A DNA stretch of 64,000 nt from Yoonia vestfoldensis DSM 16212 (GCF_000382265.1 NZ_KB907990.1:1-64000), one strand, 5' to 3'. Shown: positions 17,983 to 27,716, counted from the stretch's first letter. The notes: generated from the letters alone by a model not told the origin. Translations and numbers: made by a program.

Positions 17983-19095
17983 ATGACCGCCAAAGTCCAT
18001 GTCGATCTGCCCGGGCGGGCCTATGACATCCATATCGGGCCCGGCCTGATTGCGCAGGCGGGGGCGCATGTGGCGGCTTTGGGCGGGCGGCGGCATGTCT
18101 GCATCGTCACGGATGAAAACGTCGGAGCCCTGCATCTGCAGGCCTTGCAGGCCGCCCTTGCGGCGGCGGGTCTGACCTCGGACGCTCTGGCCCTGCCTGC
18201 GGGCGAGGCCACGAAAAGCTGGGCGCAGCTTGAACGCGTGGTCGAATGGCTGCTGGCGCAAAAGGTCGAACGCAAGGATTGCGTCATTGCCTTTGGCGGC
18301 GGGGTGATCGGCGATCTGGCGGGGTTCGCCGCCGCGATCCTGCGGCGCGGCGTGCGGTTCGTGCAGATGCCGACCAGCCTGCTGGCGCAGGTGGACAGTT
18401 CGGTTGGTGGCAAGACGGGGATCAATTCACCCCATGGCAAGAACCTTGTCGGCGCGTTCCACCAACCTGCGTTGGTGCTGGCCGATACCGCGCTGCTTGG
18501 TACCCTGCCCGCCCGCGATTTTCTGGCAGGCTATGGCGAGGTCGTCAAATACGGCCTTTTGGGCGATGCGGCTTTTTTCGACTGGCTCGAAAAATCCGCC
18601 CCCGGCATGGCGGCAGGTGATATGGAGACCCGCGTGCGCGCTGTCACCCGGTCCTGCGAGATGAAAGCGGGCATCGTCCAGCGGGACGAGACCGAACAGG
18701 GCGAGCGGGCTTTGCTGAACCTTGGCCATACGTTTTGCCATGCGCTGGAACAGGCGACAGGCTATTCCGACCGGCTGCTGCACGGCGAAGGTGTGGCGAT
18801 CGGTTGCGCGCTGGCGTTCGAATTGTCCGCGCGGCTTGGCCTGTGCAGTCAGGAAGACCCCAGCCGCCTGCGCGCCCATCTGCGCGATATGGGGATGATG
18901 GTCGATATTGCCGATATTGCGGGTGATCTGCCTGATGCCGATGCGCTTCTGGATCTGATGGCGCAGGACAAGAAGGTGCAGGACGGCAAGCTGCGCTTCA
19001 TCCTTGCGCGCGGGATCGGCGAGGCTTTCATCACCTCGGACGTGCCGCGTGATGCTGTGCGCACGCTGCTCGCGGATGCGCTTGGCCCGCGCTAG
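17983..19095 (+). CDS. aroB: 3-dehydroquinate synthase
   Basis: A 370-residue NAD-dependent enzyme of the sugar-phosphate-cyclase family. FGGGVIGDLAGFAAAILRRGVRFVQMPTSLLAQVDSSVGGKTGIN is the core NAD/substrate loop (key residues at 100-145). GYGEVVKYGLL, LLNLGHTFCHALEQ and HGEGVAIG provide the Zn ligands Glu and two His. Length is normal. It converts DAHP to 3-dehydroquinate, the second shikimate-pathway step, and is directly joined to aroK. Confidence 0.96.
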   Translation: MTAKVHVDLPGRAYDIHIGPGLIAQAGAHVAALGGRRHVCIVTDENVGALHLQALQAALAAAGLTSDALALPAGEATKSWAQLERVVEWLLAQKVERKDCVIAFGGGVIGDLAGFAAAILRRGVRFVQMPTSLLAQVDSSVGGKTGINSPHGKNLVGAFHQPALVLADTALLGTLPARDFLAGYGEVVKYGLLGDAAFFDWLEKSAPGMAAGDMETRVRAVTRSCEMKAGIVQRDETEQGERALLNLGHTFCHALEQATGYSDRLLHGEGVAIGCALAFELSARLGLCSQEDPSRLRAHLRDMGMMVDIADIAGDLPDADALLDLMAQDKKVQDGKLRFILARGIGEAFITSDVPRDAVRTLLADALGPR

Positions 19096-19116
19096 CCCGC
19101 CCCATCGTTCGAGAGG

Positions 19117-19142
19117 GTCAATTCGCGCAAGCGCGATTTGAC
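19117..19142. terminator. hairpin after aroB, possible bidirectional terminator
   Basis: GTCAA/TTGAC outer arms and TCGCGC/GCGCGA inner arms with an AA loop and one T-T mismatch form a strong stem between aroB and the convergent membrane-protein gene. It lacks a clear U-run, so it may be Rho-assisted or only an mRNA 3' protector. Confidence 0.4.
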
Positions 19143-19175
19143 GACATCCCTGCCGGAGGCCGCGGCTTTGCGGCG

Positions 19176-19487
19176 TCATAGATCCTTGCCTGTCAGACTG
19201 ATCCCGTGTTTTTTAGCGAAGAGATAGAACAGCGGCCATTCCATCAACAGCAGCGTCACAATGCTGAACACAGCCCAATTGGCCGAGAACAAAAGCATGT
19301 TGAACGCCACGCCGCTGCCCCAGAACAGCGCGCCTGCGACGCCGACCGCGAGAACGGTCAGCACAAGATCCACCGTCATGACGCGCGCCAGCGTCTTTTC
19401 ACGCAAGGACGGGTAAATCCCCAGATAGGCGACCCCAAGGATCGCCGCGTTCAGGATCAATATCTGCGCTTCCGGCGCGAATTGCAT
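19176..19487 (-). CDS. small integral membrane protein, 103 residues
   Basis: Three hydrophobic helices (residues 8-25, 40-60, 63-90) with a short cytoplasmic tail ending FAKKHGISLTGKDL. I do not recognise a family. It follows ssb in the same direction with a 6-base gap, so it is likely cotranscribed with ssb, but no functional link is known to me. Confidence 0.65.
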   Translation of the reverse strand: MQFAPEAQILILNAAILGVAYLGIYPSLREKTLARVMTVDLVLTVLAVGVAGALFWGSGVAFNMLLFSANWAVFSIVTLLLMEWPLFYLFAKKHGISLTGKDL

Positions 19488-19493
19488 CGCCGA

Positions 19494-19988
19494 TCAGAAC
19501 GGAATTTCGTCGTCCATATCGCTGCCGCCACCCGACGCACCGCCATAGCCGCCGTCGTTGTAGCTGCCGCGCCCACCGCCGCCACCGCCGCTGCCGGACC
19601 CGTAATCACCGCCGCCGCTGTTGCCGCCGCCGTCGCTACGCCCGTCGAGCATGGTCAGTGTGCCGCCAAGCCCCTGCAAGACGACCTCGGTCGAATAGCG
19701 GTCGGCACCGGACTGGTCTTGCCATTTGCGGGTCTGCAACTTGCCCTCGATATAGACCTTTGCGCCTTTTTTGAGATATTGCTCGACCACGCGCACCAGA
19801 CCTTCCTGAAAGATGGCGACGGTGTGCCATTCGGTCTTTTCGCGGCGTTCGCCGGTGTTCTTGTCTTTCCACGTCTCGGATGTGGCGATGCGCAGGTTCG
19901 CCACCTTGCCGCCATTCTGAAAGCTGCGGATTTCCGGGTCGGCGCCAAGATTGCCGATGAGAATGACTTTGTTCACTGATCCGGCCAT
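19494..19988 (-). CDS. ssb: single-stranded DNA-binding protein
   Basis: A 164-residue SSB. Residues 1-112 are the OB fold ([54 protein letters not shown]). Residues 118-155 are a Gly/Ser-rich linker. The last residues MDDEIPF are the acidic tip that recruits repair and replication partners. It lies divergent from the lytic transglycosylase. Confidence 0.96.
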   Translation of the reverse strand: MAGSVNKVILIGNLGADPEIRSFQNGGKVANLRIATSETWKDKNTGERREKTEWHTVAIFQEGLVRVVEQYLKKGAKVYIEGKLQTRKWQDQSGADRYSTEVVLQGLGGTLTMLDGRSDGGGNSGGGDYGSGSGGGGGGRGSYNDGGYGGASGGGSDMDDEIPF

Positions 19989-20143
19989 GTCGTGCCTCCT
20001 TCGATTCTGTTGGCGCTTTTGTGACAGACACCGGATGCCACAACAAGGTTAACGACACCTTGCGATCGGTCGAGATCGGCGCAGGGCTTGGTCCATGCCA
20101 CCATTTGCGCTAGCCTTGCTGTATCACGATACGGGACGATGCA

Positions 20144-20707
20144 ATGCGGAAGGCGAAATTGTGTTTTGGCGCGCTGGTTTGCGTCATCGGAACGACCCTG
20201 GCGGCGCAGGACCGCACAACGATGTTCCAGAATCAGCTCAAGGTGCTGGATGGCCGCGCGGCCGAACAATATTCCCGCTCGATCAGCCTGCAACCGCCCA
20301 GCGTCACCGTGCCGCCCGCAATCGTGGCCTATCAGGGGCGCTATGCCGGGCCTTATCTTGACCTTGCGCGGTCCGCCGCCCTGCGCCACGGCGTGCCCGC
20401 GGATTTGTTCCTGCGCCTCGTGCAGCAGGAAAGTGGCTGGAACCCGCAGGCCATATCGCACAAGGGGGCGATCGGGCTGGCGCAACTGATGCCGGAAACG
20501 GCAAGCGATCTCGGTGTCGATCCGCACGACCCGCGGGCGAATCTCGACGGTGGCGCGCGCTATCTGCGGATGCAGTTCGACACGTTCGGGACATGGCCGC
20601 TCGCCTTGGCGGCCTATAACGCGGGTCCCGCAGCGGTCACACGCCACAGCGGCATCCCGCCCTATGCCGAAACCCAAGGCTATGTCCTGGCGGTCTGGGG
20701 CCAGTAG
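20144..20707 (+). CDS. lytic transglycosylase (SLT domain), exported
   Basis: A 187-residue protein. Signal peptide at residues 1-21 ([13 protein letters not shown]). Residues 70-185 are the SLT/GEWL fold: [28 protein letters not shown] supplies catalytic Glu96 and the GLAQLMP motif, and [16 protein letters not shown] is the conserved NAG-pocket motif. It cleaves the glycan strands of peptidoglycan to 1,6-anhydro ends. At this small size it consists of little more than the catalytic domain. It ends one base before the convergent peptide-ABC gene stop. Confidence 0.9.
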   Translation: MRKAKLCFGALVCVIGTTLAAQDRTTMFQNQLKVLDGRAAEQYSRSISLQPPSVTVPPAIVAYQGRYAGPYLDLARSAALRHGVPADLFLRLVQQESGWNPQAISHKGAIGLAQLMPETASDLGVDPHDPRANLDGGARYLRMQFDTFGTWPLALAAYNAGPAAVTRHSGIPPYAETQGYVLAVWGQ

Positions 20708-20708
20708 G

Positions 20709-22781
20709 TCATTCTGCCGCGATCTGGATGACCGGGTCCATGCCCGCCAGCGTTGCATCATCAAGATGGCATTTGATCTGGTGACCGGGGGCGAGATAGC
20801 GCACCGGCGGCACCTCTTTTTCGCACAGACCGCCTTGCACCTGCGTTTTCCAGCCGCAGCGCGTCTGGAACGGACAGCCCGAGGGCGGGTTCATGGCGGA
20901 CGGAATTTCGCCTTCCAGCACGATATGCTTTTTCTTGACCCGCGTATCGGCGATGGGGACGGCGGATAAAAGCGCCTCGGTATAAGGGTGATAAGGGGGC
21001 GAAAACACCTGATCGGTCGTGCCCAGTTCGACGACATGCCCCAGATACATCACCATGACACGGTCCGCGAGGTAGCGCACGATCGACAGATCGTGGCTGA
21101 TGAACAAAAGCGTCGTGTTGTGTTCGCGCTGGATATCCATCAGCAGGTCCGTGACCGCCGCCTGCACCGACACATCCAGCGCCGAGACGGGTTCATCCGC
21201 CACCACGATCCGCGCATCCCCCGCAAAGGCCCGCGCGATGCCCACGCGCTGTTTCTGCCCGCCCGACAACTGGCGCGGCATCCTTTCGGCAAAGGCGCGC
21301 GGCAGCTTCACCAGATCAAGCAGGTCCAGCATCCGCGCGCGGCGTTCGGCGTCGTTTTTCCCGATGCCGAAGATTTCAAGTGCGCGCATGATCTGGCGGC
21401 CCACGCTCATCGACGGGTTCAGCGTGTCGAACGGGTTCTGGAACACCATCTGGATGTCGGCCACGTTCTTGGTGCTGCGTTTTTCAATCGGCACATCACC
21501 GATGGATTGGTTATCGAGCAATATCTGCCCGTCCGTCGCGGTTTCCAGCCCCATCAGCACCTTGGCAAAGGTGGATTTGCCGCAACCGGATTCCCCCACG
21601 ATGGCGAGCGTCTCGCCCTCGCGCGCCTCGAAGCTGAGGGTCTCGTTCGCCTTGACCACCTTGCGGTCGCCGCCGCCGAACAGGGCGTTGGCCGCGACTT
21701 CGTAATATTTGCGCAGATTGTCCATTTTCAGCACGACCTGACCGGGGGCATGTTTGACCTTGGTTGCGGCAGCCGTGACAGGCGCGTTCCAGTCGATTTC
21801 GGTGTTGCGCAGGCAGCGCGTCTGGTGGCGGTCGTTGCCTGCGACCTGCGCCATCGGGATCACCCCCTGATCGCAGCGTCCGGCCTGAAAATAATCGCAG
21901 CGCGGGCCGAAATTGCACCCCTCCGGGCGTTCATGCGGCAGTGGGAAGTTACCGGGGATCGCGACCAGCGGGCGGTCGTTCTTGTCGGCACCGGGCAGGG
22001 GGATCGACCGGAACAGCGCCTGCGTATAGGGATGCTGCATGTCGTCGAAGACATCGGCGATGCTGCCACGCTCGACCGCCTCACCCGAATACATCACGCA
22101 GATGCGGTCGCAGGTTTCCAGCACGAGGCCGAGGTTGTGGCTGATGAACAGCATCGAGGTGCCGTATTTGCGCCCCAGATCTTTGACCAGCTGCACCACA
22201 GCCGCCTCGACCGTCACATCAAGCGCGGTGGTCGGCTCATCGAGGATCAACAGCGAGGGTTTCGACATCAGCGCCATCGCGATCACGATGCGCTGCTGCT
22301 GGCCGCCCGACAATTGGTGTGGATAGCTGTTCAGGATACGCGCGGGGTCAGGCAGTTTGACGTCGGTCACAACCTCCAGCGCGCGGGCGTAGGCCTCTTT
22401 CTCGCTGACCTTTTCGTGGATCAGCGGCACTTCCATCAACTGCTTGCCGATCCGCATGGCGGGATTCAATGACGCCATCGGTTCCTGATAGATCATCGCG
22501 ATCTTGCTGCCACGGATTTCGCGCAGGCGGGCGGGGGACATGGTGTTCATCTCCTCACCCTTGAATTTGATCGATCCGCCGACAATGCGCCCGTTGGCGC
22601 CGAGGTCCTGCATCACGCCAAGCGCGACCGTGGATTTGCCGCAGCCGGATTCGCCCACCAGCCCCAAGGCTTCGCCTGGCATGATGGTCGCGGAAAAATC
22701 CATCACCGCCGGAATCTCGCGCAGGCGGGTGAAGAACGAGATCGACAGCTTGTCGATTTCCAGGATGGGTTGGTCCGTCAT
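20709..22781 (-). CDS. peptide/nickel-type ABC transporter, fused double ATPase
   Basis: About 690 residues: two full ATPase domains in one chain (like a DppD-DppF fusion). Each half has Walker A GESGCGKST, an ABC signature (LSGGQQQR, LSGGQKQR) and Walker B, then the oligopeptide-transporter C-terminal motif with cysteines (GCNFGPRCDYFQAGRC and GCPFQTRC). These Cys-rich motifs can hold a 4Fe-4S cluster in the family. The start is the ATG at 22781 behind AAGGAC. An ATG at 22796, overlapping the preceding stop, is the alternative. Last gene of the importer operon. Confidence 0.92.
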   Translation of the reverse strand: MTDQPILEIDKLSISFFTRLREIPAVMDFSATIMPGEALGLVGESGCGKSTVALGVMQDLGANGRIVGGSIKFKGEEMNTMSPARLREIRGSKIAMIYQEPMASLNPAMRIGKQLMEVPLIHEKVSEKEAYARALEVVTDVKLPDPARILNSYPHQLSGGQQQRIVIAMALMSKPSLLILDEPTTALDVTVEAAVVQLVKDLGRKYGTSMLFISHNLGLVLETCDRICVMYSGEAVERGSIADVFDDMQHPYTQALFRSIPLPGADKNDRPLVAIPGNFPLPHERPEGCNFGPRCDYFQAGRCDQGVIPMAQVAGNDRHQTRCLRNTEIDWNAPVTAAATKVKHAPGQVVLKMDNLRKYYEVAANALFGGGDRKVVKANETLSFEAREGETLAIVGESGCGKSTFAKVLMGLETATDGQILLDNQSIGDVPIEKRSTKNVADIQMVFQNPFDTLNPSMSVGRQIMRALEIFGIGKNDAERRARMLDLLDLVKLPRAFAERMPRQLSGGQKQRVGIARAFAGDARIVVADEPVSALDVSVQAAVTDLLMDIQREHNTTLLFISHDLSIVRYLADRVMVMYLGHVVELGTTDQVFSPPYHPYTEALLSAVPIADTRVKKKHIVLEGEIPSAMNPPSGCPFQTRCGWKTQVQGGLCEKEVPPVRYLAPGHQIKCHLDDATLAGMDPVIQIAAE

Positions 22782-22792
22782 GGCGGGGTCCT

Positions 22793-23473
22793 TCATATGG
22801 GGTATGCGATCCCCTGAAATGGCGGAAAGTCAGCATAGGCCGCTCGGCGGGCCTCGGGCGGCAACGGGGGCGGCCCGTTCGGCGCTGTCAGGTTGCCACG
22901 CGGTGCGGCAAAGCTGCCGATACGGCGTTCGGGGTTTTCGCGCCAGCCAAGGTTGAACGCGGCGCGTTTGGGAAAGAACTGGATTTCGTGAAAATCGAGG
23001 TGGTCGTAAAGCCACCACGCCAGATCGCGCCAGTCACGCCCCTCGGCATATCGCCGCGCGAACCACGGGATCACGACAGAGGCCGATGCCCCCATGTTCC
23101 CTGCCGTGTCGCGCTGGTCCCAGATATGGGCGGCACGGTTGGCCTCGTTCGAAGAACAGCTTTTATAAACCCTTTGCCCGTATTCATTAACCGCCGGCGC
23201 GCGGTAGGCGGAGCGCACCACAATTGGTCCGAAAGTGGCAACCAGCGGTTCCAACAGGTCCTGCGCCAGCCTGTGTCCGCTTTGCACGGCAAGCACCGGA
23301 TCGTCGGGGATGTTCTGCAACCCGTGGACCGACGCGATCTCGCTATAGAGAAAATCGCGCATGAAGAAATGCGGCGACAATTGTTCGCGCCCTAGCTTTT
23401 CCAGCGTCCGCACCGAGGCAGGCTTGCCGCGGTAGGACGGATCCGGCAGGACGGCGGCATCATCCATCGACAT
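22793..23473 (-). CDS. M15-like (D,D-carboxypeptidase-fold) protein inside the peptide-ABC operon
   Basis: A 226-residue cytoplasmic-looking protein, no signal peptide. Middle part: PLVATFGPIVVRSAYRAPAVNEYG, then AAHIWDQRD and LDFHEIQFFPKRAAFNLGW. The SxYR-P-VN stretch, an H-x5-D and an H-x-E/I-Q-F pattern look like a degenerate peptidase M15_3 site, but spacing and residues deviate from H-x6-D, so activity is uncertain. Start at 23473 overlaps the stop of the upstream permease (ATGA), and its stop overlaps the next start, so it is a true operon member. A link to imported murein or peptide substrates is inference. Confidence 0.65.
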   Translation of the reverse strand: MSMDDAAVLPDPSYRGKPASVRTLEKLGREQLSPHFFMRDFLYSEIASVHGLQNIPDDPVLAVQSGHRLAQDLLEPLVATFGPIVVRSAYRAPAVNEYGQRVYKSCSSNEANRAAHIWDQRDTAGNMGASASVVIPWFARRYAEGRDWRDLAWWLYDHLDFHEIQFFPKRAAFNLGWRENPERRIGSFAAPRGNLTAPNGPPPLPPEARRAAYADFPPFQGIAYPI

Positions 23474-24918
23474 CAATCCTTCAGGCTTTCTTCGCGCAAT
23501 CCATCCGCCAACAGGTTCAACCCCAGCACGAGGCTCAACAGCGCCATGGCGGGCGGCAGGGCGGGGTGGATGAAGATCAGCAGCAGCTTGCGGCCTTCGT
23601 TGATCGTCGTGCCCCAGTCGGGGCTTTCGGATGAGAGGCCCAGACCGAAGAACCCGAGCGTTCCCAGAAGGATCGTCGTATAGCCGATCCGCAGGCAGAA
23701 ATCCACGATCAGCGGCCCGCGCGCGTTGGGCAGGATTTCCCACAGCATGATGTACCACGCGCCTTCGCCACGGGTCTGGGCAGCGGCGACGTAATCGCGC
23801 GTGCGCAAATCCAGCGTCAGGCCCCGCACGATGCGGAACACCGTGGGCGCGTTCACGAAAACGACCGACACGAACACCACCAGCACCGTGATGTCGAACA
23901 GGTCCATCCATGCAGGCAGAAAGTCGATCACCGTGCCGCTTTCATTGATCGCGGACAGGTACAACCAGCCAAGCACGACCAGCACCGGCGCAAGGATCGC
24001 CGTGCGCTTGGCCGGTTGAGTGTAATAGCGTGTGTTGATCAGCACGCTGATAAAGATCAGCGGAAAGGCGAACAGGAACGCGGCCATATAGGACGGGATC
24101 CCGGTCTGCACGATCTCGGGTGTGACCAGCAGATAGAACAGCAGGATCACCGGAAAGGCGAGGATCAGGTTCGCCGCAAACGACAGCGCCGTATCGAACC
24201 TGCCGCCGTAATAGCCCGCAGGCAGACCGAGCGTGATGCCCACCATAAAGGCAAAGATCGTGGCAAGGGGCGCGATCGCAATGACAAAGACCGATCCCAC
24301 CATCACCCGGCTGAAGATATCGCGCGCCAGATTATCGCCGCCCAGCAGGTAATGCGGGATGGCGCCTTCGGTGCCGTCGGGGGCAACAACGCCGGGCAGG
24401 GCGTTCTTCAACCCCGACACCTGCCGCAGATAATCATGCGTGACGATCATGTCGAAGAGGCCGACAAAAGCCGCGACATAGACCCAGAACATCACCAGCG
24501 CGAAGCCGATCATGCCCACGGTGCTGTCGAACAGCTTGCCATAAAGGCCCAGCCGCCGCTTGAACCGGATCGACACGACAAAGGTCACAACCAGCGCGAT
24601 CCAGACCGGCGTCAGGCGGCGGGTGATCTCGCCCAATATCCCCGCGCTGCCATAGGGCATGACCAGCGGCACGATGATATAGGCGAAGAGCACCGCGACG
24701 ACCGCCCAGAACAGATAGGCCATCGTCACCTCGAGCGTCCCTAGCACACCGCCGCGCGCCTGCAAGGTGCCGTCGGGATTGGCCTGCAATGTGACGGGGG
24801 CGCTGGACAGCCGCAGCACGGTCTGGACGACCAGCACGATGGCGCACAGGGCCGCGCTGATCGCAAGGGCGGGGTTCAGCACGCTCCCCAGATTGCCGGT
24901 CCAAGTCAAAGGCTCCAT
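23473..24918 (-). CDS. peptide ABC transporter permease (DppC/OppC-like)
   Basis: A 481-residue inner-membrane permease, longer than the usual 290-300. The N-terminal 180 residues add about four extra helices in front. The C-terminal part is the BPD_transp_1 domain with the EAA loop (YVAAAQTRGEGAWYIMLWEILPNARGPLIVDF). A loop reading DGTEGAIPHYLLGGDNLARDIFSRVMVG matches the DppC/OppC periplasmic motif. Together with the next gene it forms the translocation channel. Confidence 0.9.
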   Translation of the reverse strand: MEPLTWTGNLGSVLNPALAISAALCAIVLVVQTVLRLSSAPVTLQANPDGTLQARGGVLGTLEVTMAYLFWAVVAVLFAYIIVPLVMPYGSAGILGEITRRLTPVWIALVVTFVVSIRFKRRLGLYGKLFDSTVGMIGFALVMFWVYVAAFVGLFDMIVTHDYLRQVSGLKNALPGVVAPDGTEGAIPHYLLGGDNLARDIFSRVMVGSVFVIAIAPLATIFAFMVGITLGLPAGYYGGRFDTALSFAANLILAFPVILLFYLLVTPEIVQTGIPSYMAAFLFAFPLIFISVLINTRYYTQPAKRTAILAPVLVVLGWLYLSAINESGTVIDFLPAWMDLFDITVLVVFVSVVFVNAPTVFRIVRGLTLDLRTRDYVAAAQTRGEGAWYIMLWEILPNARGPLIVDFCLRIGYTTILLGTLGFFGLGLSSESPDWGTTINEGRKLLLIFIHPALPPAMALLSLVLGLNLLADGLREESLKD

Positions 24919-24930
24919 GTGGGTCCTCCT

Positions 24931-25977
24931 TTACGCGATACGGATGCGCGGGTTCAAAAACACATAGCCGATGTCGGAAATCAGCTGTGTCGTCAGCACC
25001 ACGAAAACGGAAACGATGGAAACACCGAGCAGGAGTTCGATGTCGTTGTTGCTGGCCGCCTGCACCAGCGTCCAGCCGAAGCCCTTGTAATTGAACAGGG
25101 TCTCGACGATCACGACGCCGTTCAGCAGGAACGGGAATTGCAGCATGATGACGGTGAAAGGCGCGATCAGCGCGTTGCGCAGCGCATGCCGCAGCACGAT
25201 CTGCGAAAAGGCCACACCTTTCAGCCGTGCCGTGCGGATGTATTGCGCCGTCATCACCTCGGTCATGCTCGCGCGCGTCATCCGCGCGATATAGCCCATG
25301 CCGTAAAGCGCGATCGTCAGGACCGGCAGAAAGAAATTCTCGAAATTGGCGTCATCCATCGCGGCCGTGGCCGTGCCTTTGAACCATTGCATCCCGAAAG
25401 TCGCGGTCGCGAAGACCGAGATGAACACGACGCCGGAAACATATTCCGGTGTGGCCGTGGACAGGATCGACACAGTGGACAGACTGCGGTCGGTGCGAGA
25501 CCCTTCGTTCATCCCCGCCAGCACGCCGATGATCAGCGCACCCGGCACCATCAGCAGCATGACCCAGAACATCAGCTTGCCGGTCAGCCCGAGACGGGTG
25601 GCGATGATGCTGCCCGCGTCCTCGCGAAACACGGTGGAATAGCCCCAGTTGCCTTGCAGGATACCGCAGAACGTGGGCGCGTCGGCAATGTCCTCATTGC
25701 CACTTGCGCAGCGGGCGCGGATCTGCCCGTCGCTGCCTTCGATCACGTAGCCCGGCAACACGCCAAGCCATTGGCCGTATTTCACCGGCAAGGGTTGCAG
25801 ATAGCCGTTATTGCCCAGATAGGTCAGCACCGCCTCGTCGGACATGCGGAAATTGCCCTGGGTCTTGGCCAGCTTTTCCAGGTTCGGGAAAAGATTTGTC
25901 AGCCAGAAGACGATAAATGTCAGGCAAAGCGCCGTCAGGATCATGATCCCGATGCGCCGCAAGATGAATAGTCCCAT
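24931..25977 (-). CDS. peptide ABC transporter permease (DppB/OppB-like)
   Basis: A 348-residue permease with the N-terminal signature of the DppB group (RRIGIMILTALCLTFIVFWLTNLFP). The EAA motif is in YIRTARLKGVAFSQIVLRHALRNALI. FNYKGFGWTLVQAASNNDIELLLG matches the C-terminal conserved part. Six helices are expected. It is 12 bases upstream of its partner permease and downstream of a hairpin that separates it from the binding-protein gene. Confidence 0.93.
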   Translation of the reverse strand: MGLFILRRIGIMILTALCLTFIVFWLTNLFPNLEKLAKTQGNFRMSDEAVLTYLGNNGYLQPLPVKYGQWLGVLPGYVIEGSDGQIRARCASGNEDIADAPTFCGILQGNWGYSTVFREDAGSIIATRLGLTGKLMFWVMLLMVPGALIIGVLAGMNEGSRTDRSLSTVSILSTATPEYVSGVVFISVFATATFGMQWFKGTATAAMDDANFENFFLPVLTIALYGMGYIARMTRASMTEVMTAQYIRTARLKGVAFSQIVLRHALRNALIAPFTVIMLQFPFLLNGVVIVETLFNYKGFGWTLVQAASNNDIELLLGVSIVSVFVVLTTQLISDIGYVFLNPRIRIA

Positions 25978-26020
25978 GAAGGCCCCTGTCGCTTGCTGTG
26001 ATCGTGGCTGCGCGGTGCGA

Positions 26021-26051
26021 AAAGGGCCGCCCCTGTGAGGGCGGCCCCTTT
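26021..26051 (-). terminator. intercistronic hairpin after the peptide-binding protein gene
   Basis: GGGCCGCCC (26024-26032) and GGGCGGCCC (26039-26047) form a 9-bp stem with a 6-base loop. On the minus strand it is followed by TTTTCGC. It lies between the binding-protein stop and the permease start, the classic position of a partial terminator/mRNA stabiliser that keeps the binding protein in excess. Confidence 0.7.
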
Positions 26052-26057
26052 GTCAGA

Positions 26058-27716
26058 TCACGCCGCGATGCCGATCTTGTAGATGTGCGGCAGGTAGGCG
26101 ATGTTCATGTCCCAGCCCACGAAACCGGGCTTGGCATGCCGGTAGATCGTGCGCCAATAGGGCTGCAGCGTCACACCTTCGTCGGTCATGATTTCCTGCA
26201 ACCGCCGCATCACGACACGACGGTTGTCAGCATCGGGAATGGCGTTCGCCTCGGCCAGCAAGGCATCGAATTCGGCGTTGGCAAAGCCGCTTTCGTTCCA
26301 TGCCTCGCCGGACCGATAGGCCAGCCCCAGCGTCTGGGTGTCGATGGGACGGTGGTTCCAGTCAGTGGACGAGAACGGATATTCCGTCCAGTCGTTCCAG
26401 AAGGTCGCACCCGGAATGATCGTGCGCTTCACGTTGAAACCGGCGTCGCGCAATTGGGCCGCCACCGCATCGGTCGTGTTCTTGCGCCAATCGTCGTCGA
26501 TCGACACGAGGTCCATCTCGAAATCGGCCATTCCGGCCTCTTGCAGCAGTTCCAGCGCGCGAGCGGGATCATGGGGCAGGGCGGGAACATCTGCCCAAGC
26601 GGGGTGCATCGGGCCCACGTGCTGGTTGCGCGCGACCTCGCCACGACTGGCATAGCCCAGTTCGAGACACACGGCGTTGTCCACAGCCATGGCGATCGCC
26701 TGCCGGACGCGTTTGTCGGCATAGGGGCGCATCCCATCGATCTCGGCACGTTGATTGGGACGAATCACGACCGTCGACGAAGACGCAACCGAAGATTCGA
26801 TAAAGCCGATGCTGTTGAAGATATCGACGAAATCGCCGACGGTTTCATAGATGATATCGACCTCATCAGCGGCGGCGGCTGCCACCCAGGCGGACGGATC
26901 GGTGCCATAGTCGATATATTCGATCCGGTCGAGATAGGCGCCCTTGCCCGCGGCATAGCCCCACCAATCGTGGTTTTCGTTGCGCACCAGCGTGGCCCTG
27001 ATCCCGACGTCGACGGTTTCGGGCAGATACGGGCCGGTGCCGACGGGGTTTTCCAGCATCGTGTCGGCGTTGAAATCCGCTGGCGTGATCGCTGCGGGAT
27101 AATCCGACATGCCCGCGATCAGCGTGATGTCAGGCGCAGGCAGGTTCAGCTGCACGGTATATTCGTCGACAACCTCAATTGCACCCTCCAGGGCCTGGCC
27201 GGTTTCGGTGTCGATGATCGCGGAAAAACGGGCGGCCATGGAATTGCCTTCAACCGTGGTGTCGCACCAACCGGTGATATTGCGCGCCACGTCCTCTGCG
27301 GTGAAGGGCGTGCCGTCGTTCCAGGTCACACCCTGGCGCACATTAAGGATATAGACGGTGGCGTTGTCGTTGACCTCCCAGCTTTCCAGCAGCATCGGCT
27401 GGAAGCTGCCGTCATTGTTGTATTCCACGAGATATTCGAGCCAGCCCGCCGTCACATAGGTGATCTGCGGCCAGTCGAAGGCGCGCGGGTCCTTGACGGC
27501 GCGGACTTCCATCTGCATCCGCACGCTGCCGCCCTGCTGGGCCTGCGCGTTGGCAGCAGTGGGCGCGGCAAGCCCCAGCAGGCCGTAAGCCGCCGGCACG
27601 GTCACGCCAAGTGCGGTCGTCCGCGCGATGAATTCGCGGCGGCTGAGCTTGCCCGCTTTTTCGTCGCGGGCGTATTGCAAGGCGATCGGATGGATCGGCT
27701 GATCTTGTGTCGTCAT
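26058..27716 (-). CDS. peptide ABC transporter substrate-binding protein (family 5), Tat-exported
   Basis: About 552 residues from the ATG at 27716, preceded by AACAGGGAGAGACAC. Residues 20-60 are a twin-arginine signal (SRREFIARTTALGV to ANAQA). The rest is SBP_bac_5: GWLEYLVEYNNDGSFQPMLLESWEV, VRQGVTWNDGTPFTAEDVARN, and a C-terminal lobe with VRQAIAMAVDN. Length and motifs fit DppA/OppA-like proteins. It is the first gene of the importer operon; an AraC gene lies 213 bases upstream on the same strand. The ligand is unknown. The leader could pair with candidate RNA B. Confidence 0.92.
   Translation of the reverse strand: MTTQDQPIHPIALQYARDEKAGKLSRREFIARTTALGVTVPAAYGLLGLAAPTAANAQAQQGGSVRMQMEVRAVKDPRAFDWPQITYVTAGWLEYLVEYNNDGSFQPMLLESWEVNDNATVYILNVRQGVTWNDGTPFTAEDVARNITGWCDTTVEGNSMAARFSAIIDTETGQALEGAIEVVDEYTVQLNLPAPDITLIAGMSDYPAAITPADFNADTMLENPVGTGPYLPETVDVGIRATLVRNENHDWWGYAAGKGAYLDRIEYIDYGTDPSAWVAAAAADEVDIIYETVGDFVDIFNSIGFIESSVASSSTVVIRPNQRAEIDGMRPYADKRVRQAIAMAVDNAVCLELGYASRGEVARNQHVGPMHPAWADVPALPHDPARALELLQEAGMADFEMDLVSIDDDWRKNTTDAVAAQLRDAGFNVKRTIIPGATFWNDWTEYPFSSTDWNHRPIDTQTLGLAYRSGEAWNESGFANAEFDALLAEANAIPDADNRRVVMRRLQEIMTDEGVTLQPYWRTIYRHAKPGFVGWDMNIAYLPHIYKIGIAA

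Noticed and set aside
20988..22472. 494-residue plus-strand frame opposite the double ATPase
   Set aside because: Antisense shadow rich in His/Arg/Asp; no ribosome site or homology pattern.
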